This document shows positions 54,480-63,908 of a stretch of 64,000 nt of DNA, piece by piece. The translations under genes and the position numbers were made by a program. The notes below the pieces were generated by a model that was given only the letters and a program-made list of their open reading frames with translations, made no database searches and was not told the origin of the DNA. Each line of letters starts with the position of its first letter. Position 1 is the stretch's first letter. Source of the DNA: Rhizobium sullae (lineage in GTDB: Bacteria; Pseudomonadota; Alphaproteobacteria; Rhizobiales; Rhizobiaceae); the NCBI RefSeq assembly GCF_025200715.1, contig NZ_CP104143.1, forward strand, positions 4,002,501 to 4,066,500, read 5' to 3'.

Positions 54480-54594
54480 GGCTGAGAACGACCGTGTTCG
54501 GCGGCCGCAACGAAGGCTTCCAACTTATCCATGGAAACGGAAATCTATCTAAATTCCAGATACTACCTAACTTGATATACTCAACGGCCGGAGA
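54480..54594. pseudogene. LysR 5' relic with LysR-type box upstream of the exporter
   Basis: About 110 bases match 57648-57770 of the intact LysR start and its promoter. The box CTATCT-AAATTC-CAGATA is at 54545-54564. The original gene lay on the minus strand; the + strand promoter would now lead to the exporter at 54698. Confidence 0.7.
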
Positions 54595-54697
54595 ACATAG
54601 TCCACTAAGGTATGCCCGCCACCACCGCCACCACTAGGCCCCGCGTCCTTCGGCGGTCGAGAGTCTGGCTGTCTCAGAACCCGATCCGTGCCGACCG

Positions 54698-56340
54698 ATG
54701 ACCAAACCTGCCGTTCTCGCCCCGATCTCCGAAATCCTCCGCGCCTACTGGAAGTCCGACCGCTGGATGCTGCTCCTCGTGGCGGTCGTCGTCTTGCTCT
54801 CCAGTGTCGCCAGTGTCGCTGCACCCTATCTCTTCTCGCGTCTCGTCGATCGCCTGCCACAGGAAGGTGCGGTTGCCGTGCTGGCCTGGGGCTTCGTGGG
54901 CTATGCGGTGCTCTTGGGGCTCTCGTCGGCGCTACAGGACATGATGCAGTACCTCTCCTTCATGAGCGCGGAGAATCTCGGCTTCATCAGCGGCACGCGC
55001 TTCTTTGAACGCATCCTGAGGAAGACCAGCGCGTTCTTCGTCGAGCACAATCCGGCAGAGATCCAGAATGCGAGTTCGCGTGGGCGCGAGGCGCTAACGA
55101 CGCTGGTGCAGCTCGGCCTCATCGTCTTCATCCCCGGCGCGACGCAGATCCTGCTCACGCTCATCACCCTTGGCGCGTTGATCAATATTGAGGTGGCTGC
55201 GGTCGTCGTGATTTATGGCGTCGCCGCCGTCACGCTCACGCTGATCTCCGCCCGTCAGGCCCGCGTCTTCCTCGACAAGGCCATTGAGGCCGGCCAGGAG
55301 AATGCCCGCTTCGTCGGCAACGCCATGAACGCCATGGAGACGCTGCGGCATTTCGGCAGCCATGGCTGGATGAGTCGGCGCTTCACGGCGAAGGCCGAAG
55401 AGGTGCGCGACAACTGGCGTGCCTATGTGCTGCAGCGTGTCGGGTACATCGCGCTCCTCGGGCTCGGTCTCACCGTCCAGTTCGCCGTCACCTTCCTCCT
55501 GCTCGTGCCGCGCTATGAGGCCGGCGCGCTGACCATCGGCGACATCGTGCTGTTCAACACACTGCTGCTGCAGCTCAACATGCCGTTCGAGATGATCGCC
55601 CACGCCATCGACGACGTGGCGCGCTCGCGGGCGGCCCTCGTCCCGCTCGCAACCATGTGGGCGGCGCCCGAGGAGCGGCAGGTCTCGCATGCGTCGACCT
55701 TCGTGCCGAGCGAGGGGCGCATCGTCGCCGAGGGTGTCGGCTACGTCTATGGCAACGGGCGTGGCGTGAAGGATATCGACTTCACGGCCGAGCGCGGCGG
55801 GATCACCTTCCTCGTCGGCGAGACCGGCTCCGGCAAGTCGACCATCTTCAAGCTGGCGCTGAAATCGGTCGAGCCGGATCAGGGTCGCATCCTTGTCGAT
55901 GGCGTCGATCTAGCGACCATCGACCGGGCCGACTGGTACAGTGCGGTCGCCGTCGTGCCGCAGGACGTCGTGCTGCTCAACGAGAGCCTGGCCGACAACA
56001 TCCTGCTCGGCCGGCCGCGCGATGAGAAGCGCTTGCGCCGGGCGGCGGAGAAGGCGGCGATTCTGCCCTTCATCGAGGCTCTGCCCGAGGGCTTCGAGAC
56101 GACCGTAGGCGAACGGGGCTTGAAGCTGTCGGGCGGCGAACGTCAGCGCATCGCCATCGCCCGCGCGCTTTACGGCGATCCGGCGATCCTCTTTCTCGAC
56201 GAGGCCAGCTCGACGAGACGACCGAACGCGACATCATGGAGCATATCCGCGTGCTCGCCACGGATGTGACTGTGCTCGCGATCACCCACCGGCGGAGCGT
56301 CATCGCCGAGAGGGATAAGGTCGTGGCTTGCTCCAGGTGA
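54698..56340 (+). pseudogene. ABC exporter (fused permease/ATPase), frameshifted near the C-terminus
   Basis: The frame gives 523 residues to 56269: an ABC exporter transmembrane domain (about 1-310), Walker A GETGSGKSTIFKL and signature LSGGERQRIAIARA with Walker B ILFLDEASS. A small deletion near 56210 then shifts the frame. The correct continuation (ETTERDIMEHIRVLATDV, then ITHRRSVIAERDKVV with the H-loop) is in another frame and stops at 56340. An otherwise intact exporter, probably inactive, unless the shift is an assembly error. Confidence 0.75.
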
Positions 56341-56519
56341 GGCCGCCATACCCCGAGCAGCAACAGCACTTCCTCGACAGATGGCGGGAAATCCATGGTT
56401 GAACTGAGATGCCGCGATGAAGCGCGGCCGGATCGCTCGCGAGACGGAACCGTGCGGCGTCGGAACGCTACGACAAGCAGCTCGATCGCATGACCGCACC
56501 ATCGCGTTCCGCCGCGTCT

Positions 56520-56760
56520 GGCGCAGGGGCTGGAGAAAGCGACGGACGATCAGCTCGCAGCAATCGAAATTTTTGGTCGCGGCTGCGGCCTGTATTGGGA
56601 GGCTTTGGATGTCGACCTTTCGATCCTGGACCTGCTCGCCGGTATCTTCGTACCAAGCCTACATGGCGCGCGACGGGCCGGCAGACGGGATCGCGTCGAG
56701 GCTGTTGCGGCACCGGCAAATGGCGGGAAGGGCGGATGGGTCGCGCAAGAGTGCCAGATG
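56520..56760 (+). pseudogene. DUF2442-like relic
   Basis: The frame contains ATDDQLAAIEIFGRGCGLYW-like text and then LDVDLSILDLLAGIF, the DUF2442 signature. The end is frameshifted. DUF2442 proteins are often paired with DUF4160 antitoxin-like genes, which are absent. Confidence 0.55.
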
Positions 56761-56795
56761 AACGTCGATGGCCGCCAGGGCCCCAGCGAGCCAGA

Positions 56796-57704
56796 TTAGT
56801 CTTCGAGCTGCAACGAAGTGCTATTCACGCGGAGGCATCGAGTTTTTGTGGCGGCGAGGCGCTGGCGAAGCCACTTTGCGGCTGGCCCGCAAGGCCGTTG
56901 CTTGTGCCAGACCATTTCCAGTACGACGGGAAACTGGCCGTCGCCAAACTGCAGGTCTGGAGTCACAAGATCGGCGGCAGACCGCGAGTGTTCTATGATG
57001 TGGTCGGGAATAAGCGCCCAACCGATCCCGTGCCTGACCAACCGCAATATGACCCATTGACTTTCGACCCACCAGACTTCCGCAGCCATTCGCAATCGTT
57101 GTTTTGCTCGCCCTTCGCTCCTCATGGCAACCATGATCTGCCGGTGGCGCTTGAGTTCTTCCCAGCCGACATCAGCCTTCGCCAGCGGGTGATCCTTTGC
57201 GCACACCATTTTGAGCGGAACCGATCCAAGGATTTGGAATCCAAGTTCAGCGGGCCGAGAGTACTGACGCCACGTAACACCCACGTCGGCCTTTCCATCC
57301 AACACAAGGCAGCTGACATCTTCCATCATCGGAAACAAGAGCTCGAGCTCGACGTGCGGAAAGTGGGACACAAACTCCGAGAACACTGCGCCCAATTCCC
57401 GATCCGGGTAGAGCTCATCGATCGCGGCGACCAGACGCGTCTCGACACGGGCTTCGAAGCTGCTGGCGACACCGATCAGATGCTCGCGGCGATCCAGGAT
57501 CACCTTGGCCTCAAGCAGGAGCCGTTCCCCGGCCGAAGTCAGTACCGGATTGCGTCCTGATCGGTTGAACAGCTGGAGGCCGAGGTCCTCCTCAAGATTT
57601 GCAACCTGCGTGCTGACAGCCGACTGCGCTTTTCGCAAAGCCCGGCCTGCGGCAGAGAACGACCCGTGTTCGGCGGCCGCAACGAAGGCTTCCAACTGAT
57701 CCAT
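56796..57704 (-). CDS. LysR-family regulator, intact parent of the relics
   Basis: 302 residues. Helix-turn-helix in residues 1-60 (MDQLEAFVAAAEHGSFSAAG) and a full effector domain. Fragments of the same gene occur at 43.9, 45.3, 53.8 and 54.5 kb. I use the ATG at 57704; one at 57716 is also possible. The LysR-type box at 57717-57736 lies just upstream. Since the box also precedes the RiPP operon, this protein is a plausible trans regulator of that cluster. Confidence 0.88.
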   Translation of the reverse strand: MDQLEAFVAAAEHGSFSAAGRALRKAQSAVSTQVANLEEDLGLQLFNRSGRNPVLTSAGERLLLEAKVILDRREHLIGVASSFEARVETRLVAAIDELYPDRELGAVFSEFVSHFPHVELELLFPMMEDVSCLVLDGKADVGVTWRQYSRPAELGFQILGSVPLKMVCAKDHPLAKADVGWEELKRHRQIMVAMRSEGRAKQRLRMAAEVWWVESQWVILRLVRHGIGWALIPDHIIEHSRSAADLVTPDLQFGDGQFPVVLEMVWHKQRPCGPAAKWLRQRLAATKTRCLRVNSTSLQLED

Positions 57705-57716
57705 GGAAACGGACAT

Positions 57717-57736
57717 CTATCTAAATTCCAGATACT
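57717..57736 (+). promoter_or_regulatory. LysR-type box at the lysR start
   Basis: CTATCT-AAATTC-CAGATA-CT, matching the box at 45477-45495 with changes in the right half. A TAGAAC -10-like sequence 35 bases downstream would make a + strand promoter, but the next gene on that strand is missing. Confidence 0.6.
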
Positions 57737-57835
57737 ATCTAACTTCATGCCTTGCATCATGCAGATAGAACGGGCGCATGCGCGCCAATATTTCGCCAAC
57801 CGGCCAGCGCTGCTGGTAACGCAGTGGCAACCCGA

Positions 57836-58285
57836 TCACGTGGTGAAAAATACGATCCGCCATTCCGCAACCAGACGATTGCTCATATGGTTGCCGAGAT
57901 AACTGGACAGCACGTGCAAAGTCGAACTGGTGATCATCACCAGCACCAGCACCAGCACCAGCACAATAACGATCAGCGTTAATGTCGCTTCGCGCTGAAA
58001 CGGCAGTACGCGGTCAATGATCGCCTGAAACACGAAAGGTTCGACCAAGCCCAACAATCGAATGACGACTGCGGCGAGCATTAGTTCAAGAATCAAAGGC
58101 GTGAAGCGCAAGGTCGACTGCGTGAACCACGCTAACGGCACTGGATGTGTTTCGTCATCCTCTTGGAAAATTTCGCGCAATTTCCCCCCTCTCGGATCAA
58201 CGGACCATCGCAACTCACGACACAACTCGTTTTGACTCGAAGGCCGGTTGTATGCGTTACAGATTCGCGCCAACGCTGACAACAC
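57836..58285 (-). pseudogene. HlyB-type peptide exporter N-terminal fragment
   Basis: Text WFTQSTLRFTPLILELMLAA followed by VEPFVFQAIIDRVLPFQREA matches the first transmembrane region of HlyB-type ABC exporters with a peptidase-like N-terminus. The ATPase half is missing. A hexamer repeat (CAGCAC run, about 57930-57965) encodes V-L-V-L-V-L-V-L inside the membrane segment and probably arose by slippage. Confidence 0.7.
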
Positions 58286-58289
58286 GTAT

Positions 58290-58712
58290 TTAGTGTGTAG
58301 ATAGAAAATTGCGCGATCTGATGTTTTTTAAGCGTAAGGTTGTGCTTTGTTGGATGAATGATGCGAGAATCAGGAATGCGAGATGGATGAACCCGCCCGC
58401 GCCGCTCACCGAGCGGAGGAATCCGGAGTCGAGGCACTCTGCGACGAGCGGCCGGAAGAGGAGCGCGAGCGAGAACATGAGCTGCGGTAGGTAGCCGATA
58501 TCGTGCCGTTTGACTCCGTCGAGGTGGATGCGTCCGCTATCCGGCCGCAGCGCGCCGACGATGCCTTTGAGCAAGGTCGACTTCCCGGCGCCATTGGGTC
58601 CGACAATCGCCGTCAGTGAACCGGCCTTGAAAGCTCCACTCAGATGATGGACAGCCGGGTGGCGACGATAGGTTAGCGTCAGATCGTGGATTCGGACAGA
58701 AGGTGCTTTCAT
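58290..58712 (-). pseudogene. Zinc ABC transporter relic: ATPase N-terminus fused to a permease C-terminus
   Basis: The first 80 residues (MKAPSVRIHDLTLTYRR, Walker A GPNGAGKSTLLKGIV, then GYLPQ) are the N-terminal part of a zinc-type ABC ATPase (AztA/ZnuC class). The text then changes to LMFSLALLFRPLVAECLDSG and FLRSVSGAGGFIHLAFLILA, a metal-ABC permease C-terminus. A deletion of the rest of the ATPase and most of the permease has joined them. The GTTATAAC site at 58908 lies about 200 bases upstream. Confidence 0.65.
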
Positions 58713-58907
58713 CACGCACGCACCCACCAACCCAGCGCCCAACCGACGACGAGCCAAAGCGGCGCACAGACCGCGAAGGCCATCGCGATTCTGTCGAAGG
58801 CAGATCGTTGAAGGATAGTGATGCCGGGAGGCCGCTCAGTCGGTATCTGATCATTTGAAATTTGACGCCAAGGACGCTACCACCCAGGTTATTCGACTCA
58901 ATGAGAT

Positions 58908-58915
58908 GTTATAAC
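58908..58915. promoter_or_regulatory. Second Zur-box-like GTTATAAC
   Basis: The eight-base palindrome lies in GAGATGTTATAACGGATC upstream of the zinc transporter relic. Same core as the site between zur and folE. Confidence 0.5.
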
Positions 58916-59094
58916 GGATCACATCGAAAAATCGGCGGACGTCGAGTGGGGCTGCACCGCGCGAGAGAAATTTCGATCGGAAGGGCTTGTCTATCTGATC
59001 AAAACTACCAGGCGGGTGGCGTCACGTTGAACGCAATGGCCTCCTGATGCTAATCGATTGCGCACTGTACCGGCACTGTTGTTCCTCCATGCGA

Positions 59095-59601
59095 TCAGAG
59101 GATCAGCATCATCTGGTCGGACTTGGGCTCATGGGCGAAGACACGAAAAGTACCCATCGGCAACGGCCGTAGCAACTCGGCTTCCGGCTTGGCCAGGTCG
59201 AGCCATTCCATTCGCTGATCCCGGCGAAGCACCGCCATCTGGCGATCGTGATAGGGGACAATGTCCTCATTCGCCCTGATCGTCAGGATGGCATAGGCCT
59301 CCGGCCAATCCCGGGTCGCAGGTCTCCAAATGCCAGCGAAATAGAACCAGTCCCCGTCCGACAGCGAGAACCTCAAGAGTTTGCCGTGCCTGCGACGACG
59401 AAATTCCGAGGCAGGAACGAGGCAACGGTGGCTTGGAAACGTGCGGCCTTCCGAACGGATCACAGTGAAGGGCTTGCCGCCAGCCTCACGAGGCTGAAGG
59501 CCCCAAGGTAGCTCGACCATCTCAACATTGCTGCCTTCGCGCCTTATGATGACGCGGCGTTCGTCGAGCTCTGCGTCGGGATCGAAAACCTTCGCGCTCA
59601 T
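59095..59601 (-). CDS. SRAP (YedK/HMCES) family protein without the N-terminal Cys
   Basis: About 168 residues starting MSAKVFDPDAELDERR. SRAP text is clear in the middle (WGLQPREAGGKPF, then PSHRCLVPASEF) and the histidine motif PYHDRQM is intact. The family normally starts M-C-G-R, where Cys2 forms a thiazolidine cross-link with abasic sites in DNA. There is no such Cys after the start. An upstream TTG would give MLCSHT, which is not the normal context. It is divergent from a second SRAP gene at 59661. Confidence 0.8.
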   Translation of the reverse strand: MSAKVFDPDAELDERRVIIRREGSNVEMVELPWGLQPREAGGKPFTVIRSEGRTFPSHRCLVPASEFRRRRHGKLLRFSLSDGDWFYFAGIWRPATRDWPEAYAILTIRANEDIVPYHDRQMAVLRRDQRMEWLDLAKPEAELLRPLPMGTFRVFAHEPKSDQMMLIL

Positions 59602-59660
59602 AGTATGCGAACATAACAAGAACCTTGTCGAGAGGCAACCGTGATCGAGAAGGAGGTCCG

Positions 59661-60252
59661 ATGTGCAATGACTATCGCTTGAAGGTCGATGTCGCGACGA
59701 TCGTCGAGGACTTCGCTGACCTGAAGATCAAGATCCGGTTTGGGGAGGGCGCGCCTAACCTCGAGCCCCGCGACGACATCAAAATTACCGATGTGGGGCC
59801 GATCGTCCGAACGGTCGACGACGTTCGCGGCGAAGGCGAACTGGTCCAGCGGCGTTGGAGCTGGCCCGGGCAGAACAAGCGGCCTGTCTACAACTTCCGC
59901 TCGGACGGTCGTGAGTTCACGTCGAACCGCTGCCTGATCGTGGCGGACGGCTTCTACGAGTTTACCGATCCCACCGAGAAGGAAAAGAAGCGCAAGGACA
60001 AATGGCTGTTCACGAAGAAGGACGAGCCGATTTTCTGCATCGCGGGCATCTGGCGTGAGACCAAGGATGTCGGGGAAGCCTTCACGATGCTGACCATGGA
60101 GCCCGGGCCTGACATTGCGCCCATACCATGATCGGCAGATCGTCATTCTCGCTCGCGACGCATGGGCTGACTGGCTCGACCCGTCCGTTCCGGCAAAGTC
60201 ACTGATAAAGCCGCTTTCGCCCGGCATGCTGCACGTCGAGCAGGTAGGGTGA
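59661..60252 (+). pseudogene. SRAP (YedK) family gene with Cys2, frameshifted
   Basis: AGGAGG precedes MCNDYRLKVDVATIVEDFAD, the correct M-C start of an SRAP protein. Frame text continues to the stop near 60131 (PGPDIAPIP). An extra base near 60122 breaks the PYHDRQ motif; the continuation YHDRQIVILARDAWADWLD and the true end are in another frame up to 60252. The catalytic His region is lost from the main frame unless the shift is a sequencing error. Confidence 0.8.
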
Positions 60253-60720
60253 CGCAAAATGCGTATGTCGTCGCACGACACGACTAACTGCCGCTGCGAC
60301 CCGACGCTCGAAGGTGATCAGCGCTAGCGAAATCCGGTTCCGTGCCGGAGCCAATCACAGAGTGCTAGCGCTGTTCGGTATCTTTCGTTGTTGTCGTCCT
60401 CGAAGCATTCATACGGATCTTCTGGCGCGTAGTGATGTGAAGGCCGCCAGCGCAAGACCGTGACGCTGAGGTGAAGTGGGGAGATTTCACGCAGATCACC
60501 AGGAGCAAGATTTCCTGTTCCGACTGCTGGGCGTGACCCTCTCGTCCCTCGACCATGATGATGAGAAAGACGAACCGCAGCTCGCACTTGCTTTATGAAC
60601 CGCATCGTCCGGATCCATTTGCTCTCACTCGTACTATTTTCGGACTGAAACTTTATCGCGCATCTCCATACTGTCGCACAACCTTGGTAGATTTCGGCCA
60701 GTCAACGGAGGGAGGCGGGT
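60253..60720. other. About 470 bases, mostly no recognised gene
   Basis: A minus-strand short frame ending at 60324 reads HHYAPEDPYECFEDDNNERY and ALALCDWLRHGTGFR. It looks protein-like and may be a small hypothetical gene, but no start or family is clear. Confidence 0.35.
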
Positions 60721-62478
60721 GTGGATACGAACTATCGGGTCACTGGAAAGAATGCGGCGGCGGTATTTTCTCTCACCATCCATCGCGGCGATGGCATGCT
60801 GCTTCTGGGAATGGACTGGAAGGACGGCCGGCCCCCGGCGAACTTCGTCGGGTTTGCGATCCAGTATCGTGAGCCTGGAACCGACTTCTTCAAGAATGTT
60901 CGAAATCGCATCGGTTTCCCTGGCCAGGATGTCCCTGATGACGGCATTCGCACCACCGATGCGCCGATCCAAAAATTCCGCTGGGTGCATTTTCCTTTCA
61001 ATGCAGATCTGCCGGGCGCTTTTGTCTATCGAGTGATGCCGGTGTTCATGGGTGGCGATGGCGCGCTGACCGCCGGCGAGGCGCAGGAAGCAGAACTCGC
61101 GCTGATGCGCGAAACCATTCCCGGCAAGCTCAACGTCGCCTTCACCCGGGGCTTTGTCTCATCGCAGGCATTTGTGCGCAACTTCGCAGCCGGCGGGCCA
61201 TTGATCACGCTAGTGCCGCCTGATGGGGATGAGGGCTTGGACTTCGTGCCCACCCATGCCGATGCCGACCGAGCACTCGCCTGGATGGGGTTCGAAGCGC
61301 GCGCGGAAACGCTTTCGCTGCTCGAACGCGCACGCGAAGAAGGCGCGGAGGTCCGCGTCATTGCTTACGACCTCAACCTGCCGGAAGTGGTCGAACGGCT
61401 GGAAGCACTTGGGCCAAATCTCAAGGTCATTATCGATGACAGCGCGCGAACCAAGGGACACGGACGACCAGACTCCCCCGAGACCCATGCGGCCGAACGG
61501 CTGATCGCCTCGGCGGGCGCGGCAAACGTGAAGCGCCAGAAAATGGCAAACCTGCAGCATCATAAGTCGATCGCGGTCCGCGGGGGCGATATCGATACGG
61601 TCGTCTACGGTTCGACGAACCACAGTTGGCGGGGCTTTTATGTTCAGTCGAACAATAGCCTCGTCGTTCACAGCGCAAGCGCAGTCGACGATTATTTTGC
61701 CGCCTTCGAGAATTACTTCACGGCGGGAGGTGCTGGGGATTTCATTGCCTCGGCCAGTTCCGTCGGCTGGCATGACCTGGGGCTGGACGGCGTCGACGCC
61801 AAGGTCGCCTTTTCTCCGCACAGCGAAGCCAATGGCCTCCTCAACGAGATCGGCGCCGACATCGACGTGGCTGGGTCGAGCGTGTTCTTCTCACTTGCTT
61901 TCCTCGGCCAGACCACCAGAGGGCCGATCGGTCCGGCCTTGGGGCGGGCGATGCGAAAGCCGGATGTGCATGTCATGGGCATTGCAGACGGCCGGGTCGA
62001 AGCGGAAAACCTCGGACTGACCGTGTTTAGTCCCGACAATCGCCGCCGCGTCGTGCGGGCCGCAGCACTGACGGGCAACGTCCCTCCGCCGTTCCTGACG
62101 GAACCGTCCGGTCTTGCCGGTGTCCATGGAAATCAGCGCGGGACGAGGATGCACCACAAATTTGTCGTGCTGGATTTCGACAAGCCGACGGCGCGGGTTT
62201 ACCTCGGCTCCTACAATTTCTCGGAACCGGCCGACCTCAAGAACGGCGAAAATCTGGTGCTCGTCCGCGATCGCACGGTGGCGACCAGCTACATGATCGA
62301 AGCGCTGCGCATGTACGACCATTATCGATTCCGCGTGGCATCCGAAGATGGGGAAGAAACCGGGCATCCCCTTGAGCTGCGATTGCCGCCGCAGGCGGGC
62401 GAAGCGGCCTGGTTCGAGCGTGACTGGACCGATCCGGTACGGGCGCGCGATCGCCAGCTTTTTGCACGCGCCGACTGA
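60721..62478 (+). CDS. Phospholipase D-like domain protein
   Basis: 585 residues starting at GTG with GGAGGG upstream. Two HxK motifs of the PLD superfamily are present: the first in LQHHKSIAVRGG with GSTNHS (about residues 279-300) and the second in MHHKFVVLDFDK with GSYNFSEPAD (about 477-500). The N-terminal 180 residues are extra and not recognised. There is no signal peptide. PLD-like proteins include nucleases and phospholipid enzymes; a specific role cannot be given. A terminator follows. Confidence 0.88.
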   Translation: MDTNYRVTGKNAAAVFSLTIHRGDGMLLLGMDWKDGRPPANFVGFAIQYREPGTDFFKNVRNRIGFPGQDVPDDGIRTTDAPIQKFRWVHFPFNADLPGAFVYRVMPVFMGGDGALTAGEAQEAELALMRETIPGKLNVAFTRGFVSSQAFVRNFAAGGPLITLVPPDGDEGLDFVPTHADADRALAWMGFEARAETLSLLERAREEGAEVRVIAYDLNLPEVVERLEALGPNLKVIIDDSARTKGHGRPDSPETHAAERLIASAGAANVKRQKMANLQHHKSIAVRGGDIDTVVYGSTNHSWRGFYVQSNNSLVVHSASAVDDYFAAFENYFTAGGAGDFIASASSVGWHDLGLDGVDAKVAFSPHSEANGLLNEIGADIDVAGSSVFFSLAFLGQTTRGPIGPALGRAMRKPDVHVMGIADGRVEAENLGLTVFSPDNRRRVVRAAALTGNVPPPFLTEPSGLAGVHGNQRGTRMHHKFVVLDFDKPTARVYLGSYNFSEPADLKNGENLVLVRDRTVATSYMIEALRMYDHYRFRVASEDGEETGHPLELRLPPQAGEAAWFERDWTDPVRARDRQLFARAD

Positions 62479-62482
62479 TGCA

Positions 62483-62519
62483 GAGCCGGAAAGCAAAACA
62501 AGATGGCGCTTTCCGGCTC
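62483..62519 (+). terminator. Rho-independent terminator after the PLD gene
   Basis: A perfect 12-base stem, GAGCCGGAAAGC with GCTTTCCGGCTC, encloses 13 bases and is followed by a T-rich run (GGCTGCTTTCTTCTT). It starts five bases after the stop codon. Confidence 0.75.
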
Positions 62520-62845
62520 GGCTGCTTTCTTCTTCACCCAGAGTCCGTTCGTCTTCTCCATTTCGATAAACTCGGGAAAGCGAGAGTGTCGTTCGGACCC
62601 CCCGACGGCCCCTGCTTCCGAACAACGGGATTTCGAGTGTAGGCGCAGGTTGCTGCTCTTGGTCGTCTGACTGGCCCGAAGCTGCGCTTTTGGCCGAGCT
62701 TAAAACGATCAAGAGCTGTGTTCTACACGCTGCTCAGGCCGGCACTCTGGAGACATTCCGCTCCACCAAACAGCTCCCTCTCTGAGCACGCACGACAAAC
62801 CACCATTCGAGACACCTTGAGTGCAACCTCCGTCCCGATCGGACC
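62520..62845. other. About 325 bases with no recognised gene
   Basis: Only short frames without family resemblance. It separates the PLD gene from the convergent ABC ATPase. Confidence 0.4.
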
Positions 62846-63889
62846 TCAATTCACGCGCCTTCCGTCCCCACCAAACAGATGAACCTTGGTCAGATCCGGA
62901 GCGATCGATATCGTCTGTCCCGGACGAAGCTCGACACGATCCCTGAATAGCAAGGTCACATCCACATCTCCGAGCCTGACAATGACTTGCGTTTCGGACC
63001 CGGTCGGTTCCACGACGACCACGGTCGCGGATGCTCCGCCTTCGTGGATGGAGAGATGCTCTGGCCGAATGCCATAGGCTTTGGCAGCAGCACCGTCCTG
63101 ACCAGACGGCAGCGGCAATGCTGCGCCGCCTATGACGAATTTGCCCGCCGAAACCTTGCCCTCAAAGAGATTCATCGAGGGCGACCCGATGAATGTTGCC
63201 ACGAAGGTGTTTACCGGACGATCGAACAATTCGAGCGGTTTGCCGATCTGCTCGACGCGACCATTCCGCATCACCACGATCTTGTCGGCCATGGTCATGG
63301 CTTCGATCTGGTCGTGGGTGACATAGACGGTCGTGGTCTTCAGCCGCTGATGAAGTTCCTTGATCTCCGCACGCATCGTGACGCGGAGCTTGGCGTCGAG
63401 ATTCGAAAGCGGTTCGTCGAAGAGAAACACCTGCGGATGACGAACGATGGCCCGCCCCATCGCAACGCGTTGACGTTGGCCGCCTGACAGTTGCCTGGGC
63501 AGCCGGTCGAGCAGCGGTTCAAGCGCCAGAATATCAGCGGCCTCTCCAACGCGTTTTCGGATCGTCGCCCTGTCCTGACCTTTCAGCTTGAGTGCAAATC
63601 CCATGTTTTCCGCGACCGTCATGTGCGGGTAGAGCGCATAACTCTGGAACACCATGGCGATGTCGCGCTCTTTCGGCGCGACATCGTTGACGAGGCGGCC
63701 GCCGATGCGGATTTCGCCGGCGCTAATATCCTCGAGCCCCGCAAGCATGCGCAGCAGCGTGGACTTGCCACAGCCGGAGGGGCCGACGAGGGTAACGAAT
63801 TCACCGTCTTGGATGTCGACGGAAACGCCGTGGATTACGGGCACCGCGCCATATTGCTTGCGAACCTCTTCGATCGATATGGATGCCAT
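62846..63889 (-). CDS. Sugar ABC transporter ATP-binding protein (UgpC/MsmK type)
   Basis: 347 residues. Walker A GPSGCGKSTLLRMLA, signature LSGGQRQRVAMGRA, Walker B FLFDEP and the H-loop VTHDQIEAMT are intact. A C-terminal TOBE domain follows. GAGGAGGAAATC before the ATG at 63889 sets the start; upstream text in the open frame is unrelated. The rest of the transporter should be further along on the minus strand beyond the window. Confidence 0.92.
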   Translation of the reverse strand: MASISIEEVRKQYGAVPVIHGVSVDIQDGEFVTLVGPSGCGKSTLLRMLAGLEDISAGEIRIGGRLVNDVAPKERDIAMVFQSYALYPHMTVAENMGFALKLKGQDRATIRKRVGEAADILALEPLLDRLPRQLSGGQRQRVAMGRAIVRHPQVFLFDEPLSNLDAKLRVTMRAEIKELHQRLKTTTVYVTHDQIEAMTMADKIVVMRNGRVEQIGKPLELFDRPVNTFVATFIGSPSMNLFEGKVSAGKFVIGGAALPLPSGQDGAAAKAYGIRPEHLSIHEGGASATVVVVEPTGSETQVIVRLGDVDVTLLFRDRVELRPGQTISIAPDLTKVHLFGGDGRRVN

Positions 63890-63908
63890 GATTTCCTCCT
63901 CGGTTCGG

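Noticed and set aside
57922-57970. Tandem CAGCAC units as a possible CRISPR or regulatory repeat
   Set aside because: The units are contiguous hexamers without spacers and lie in frame in an HlyB fragment.
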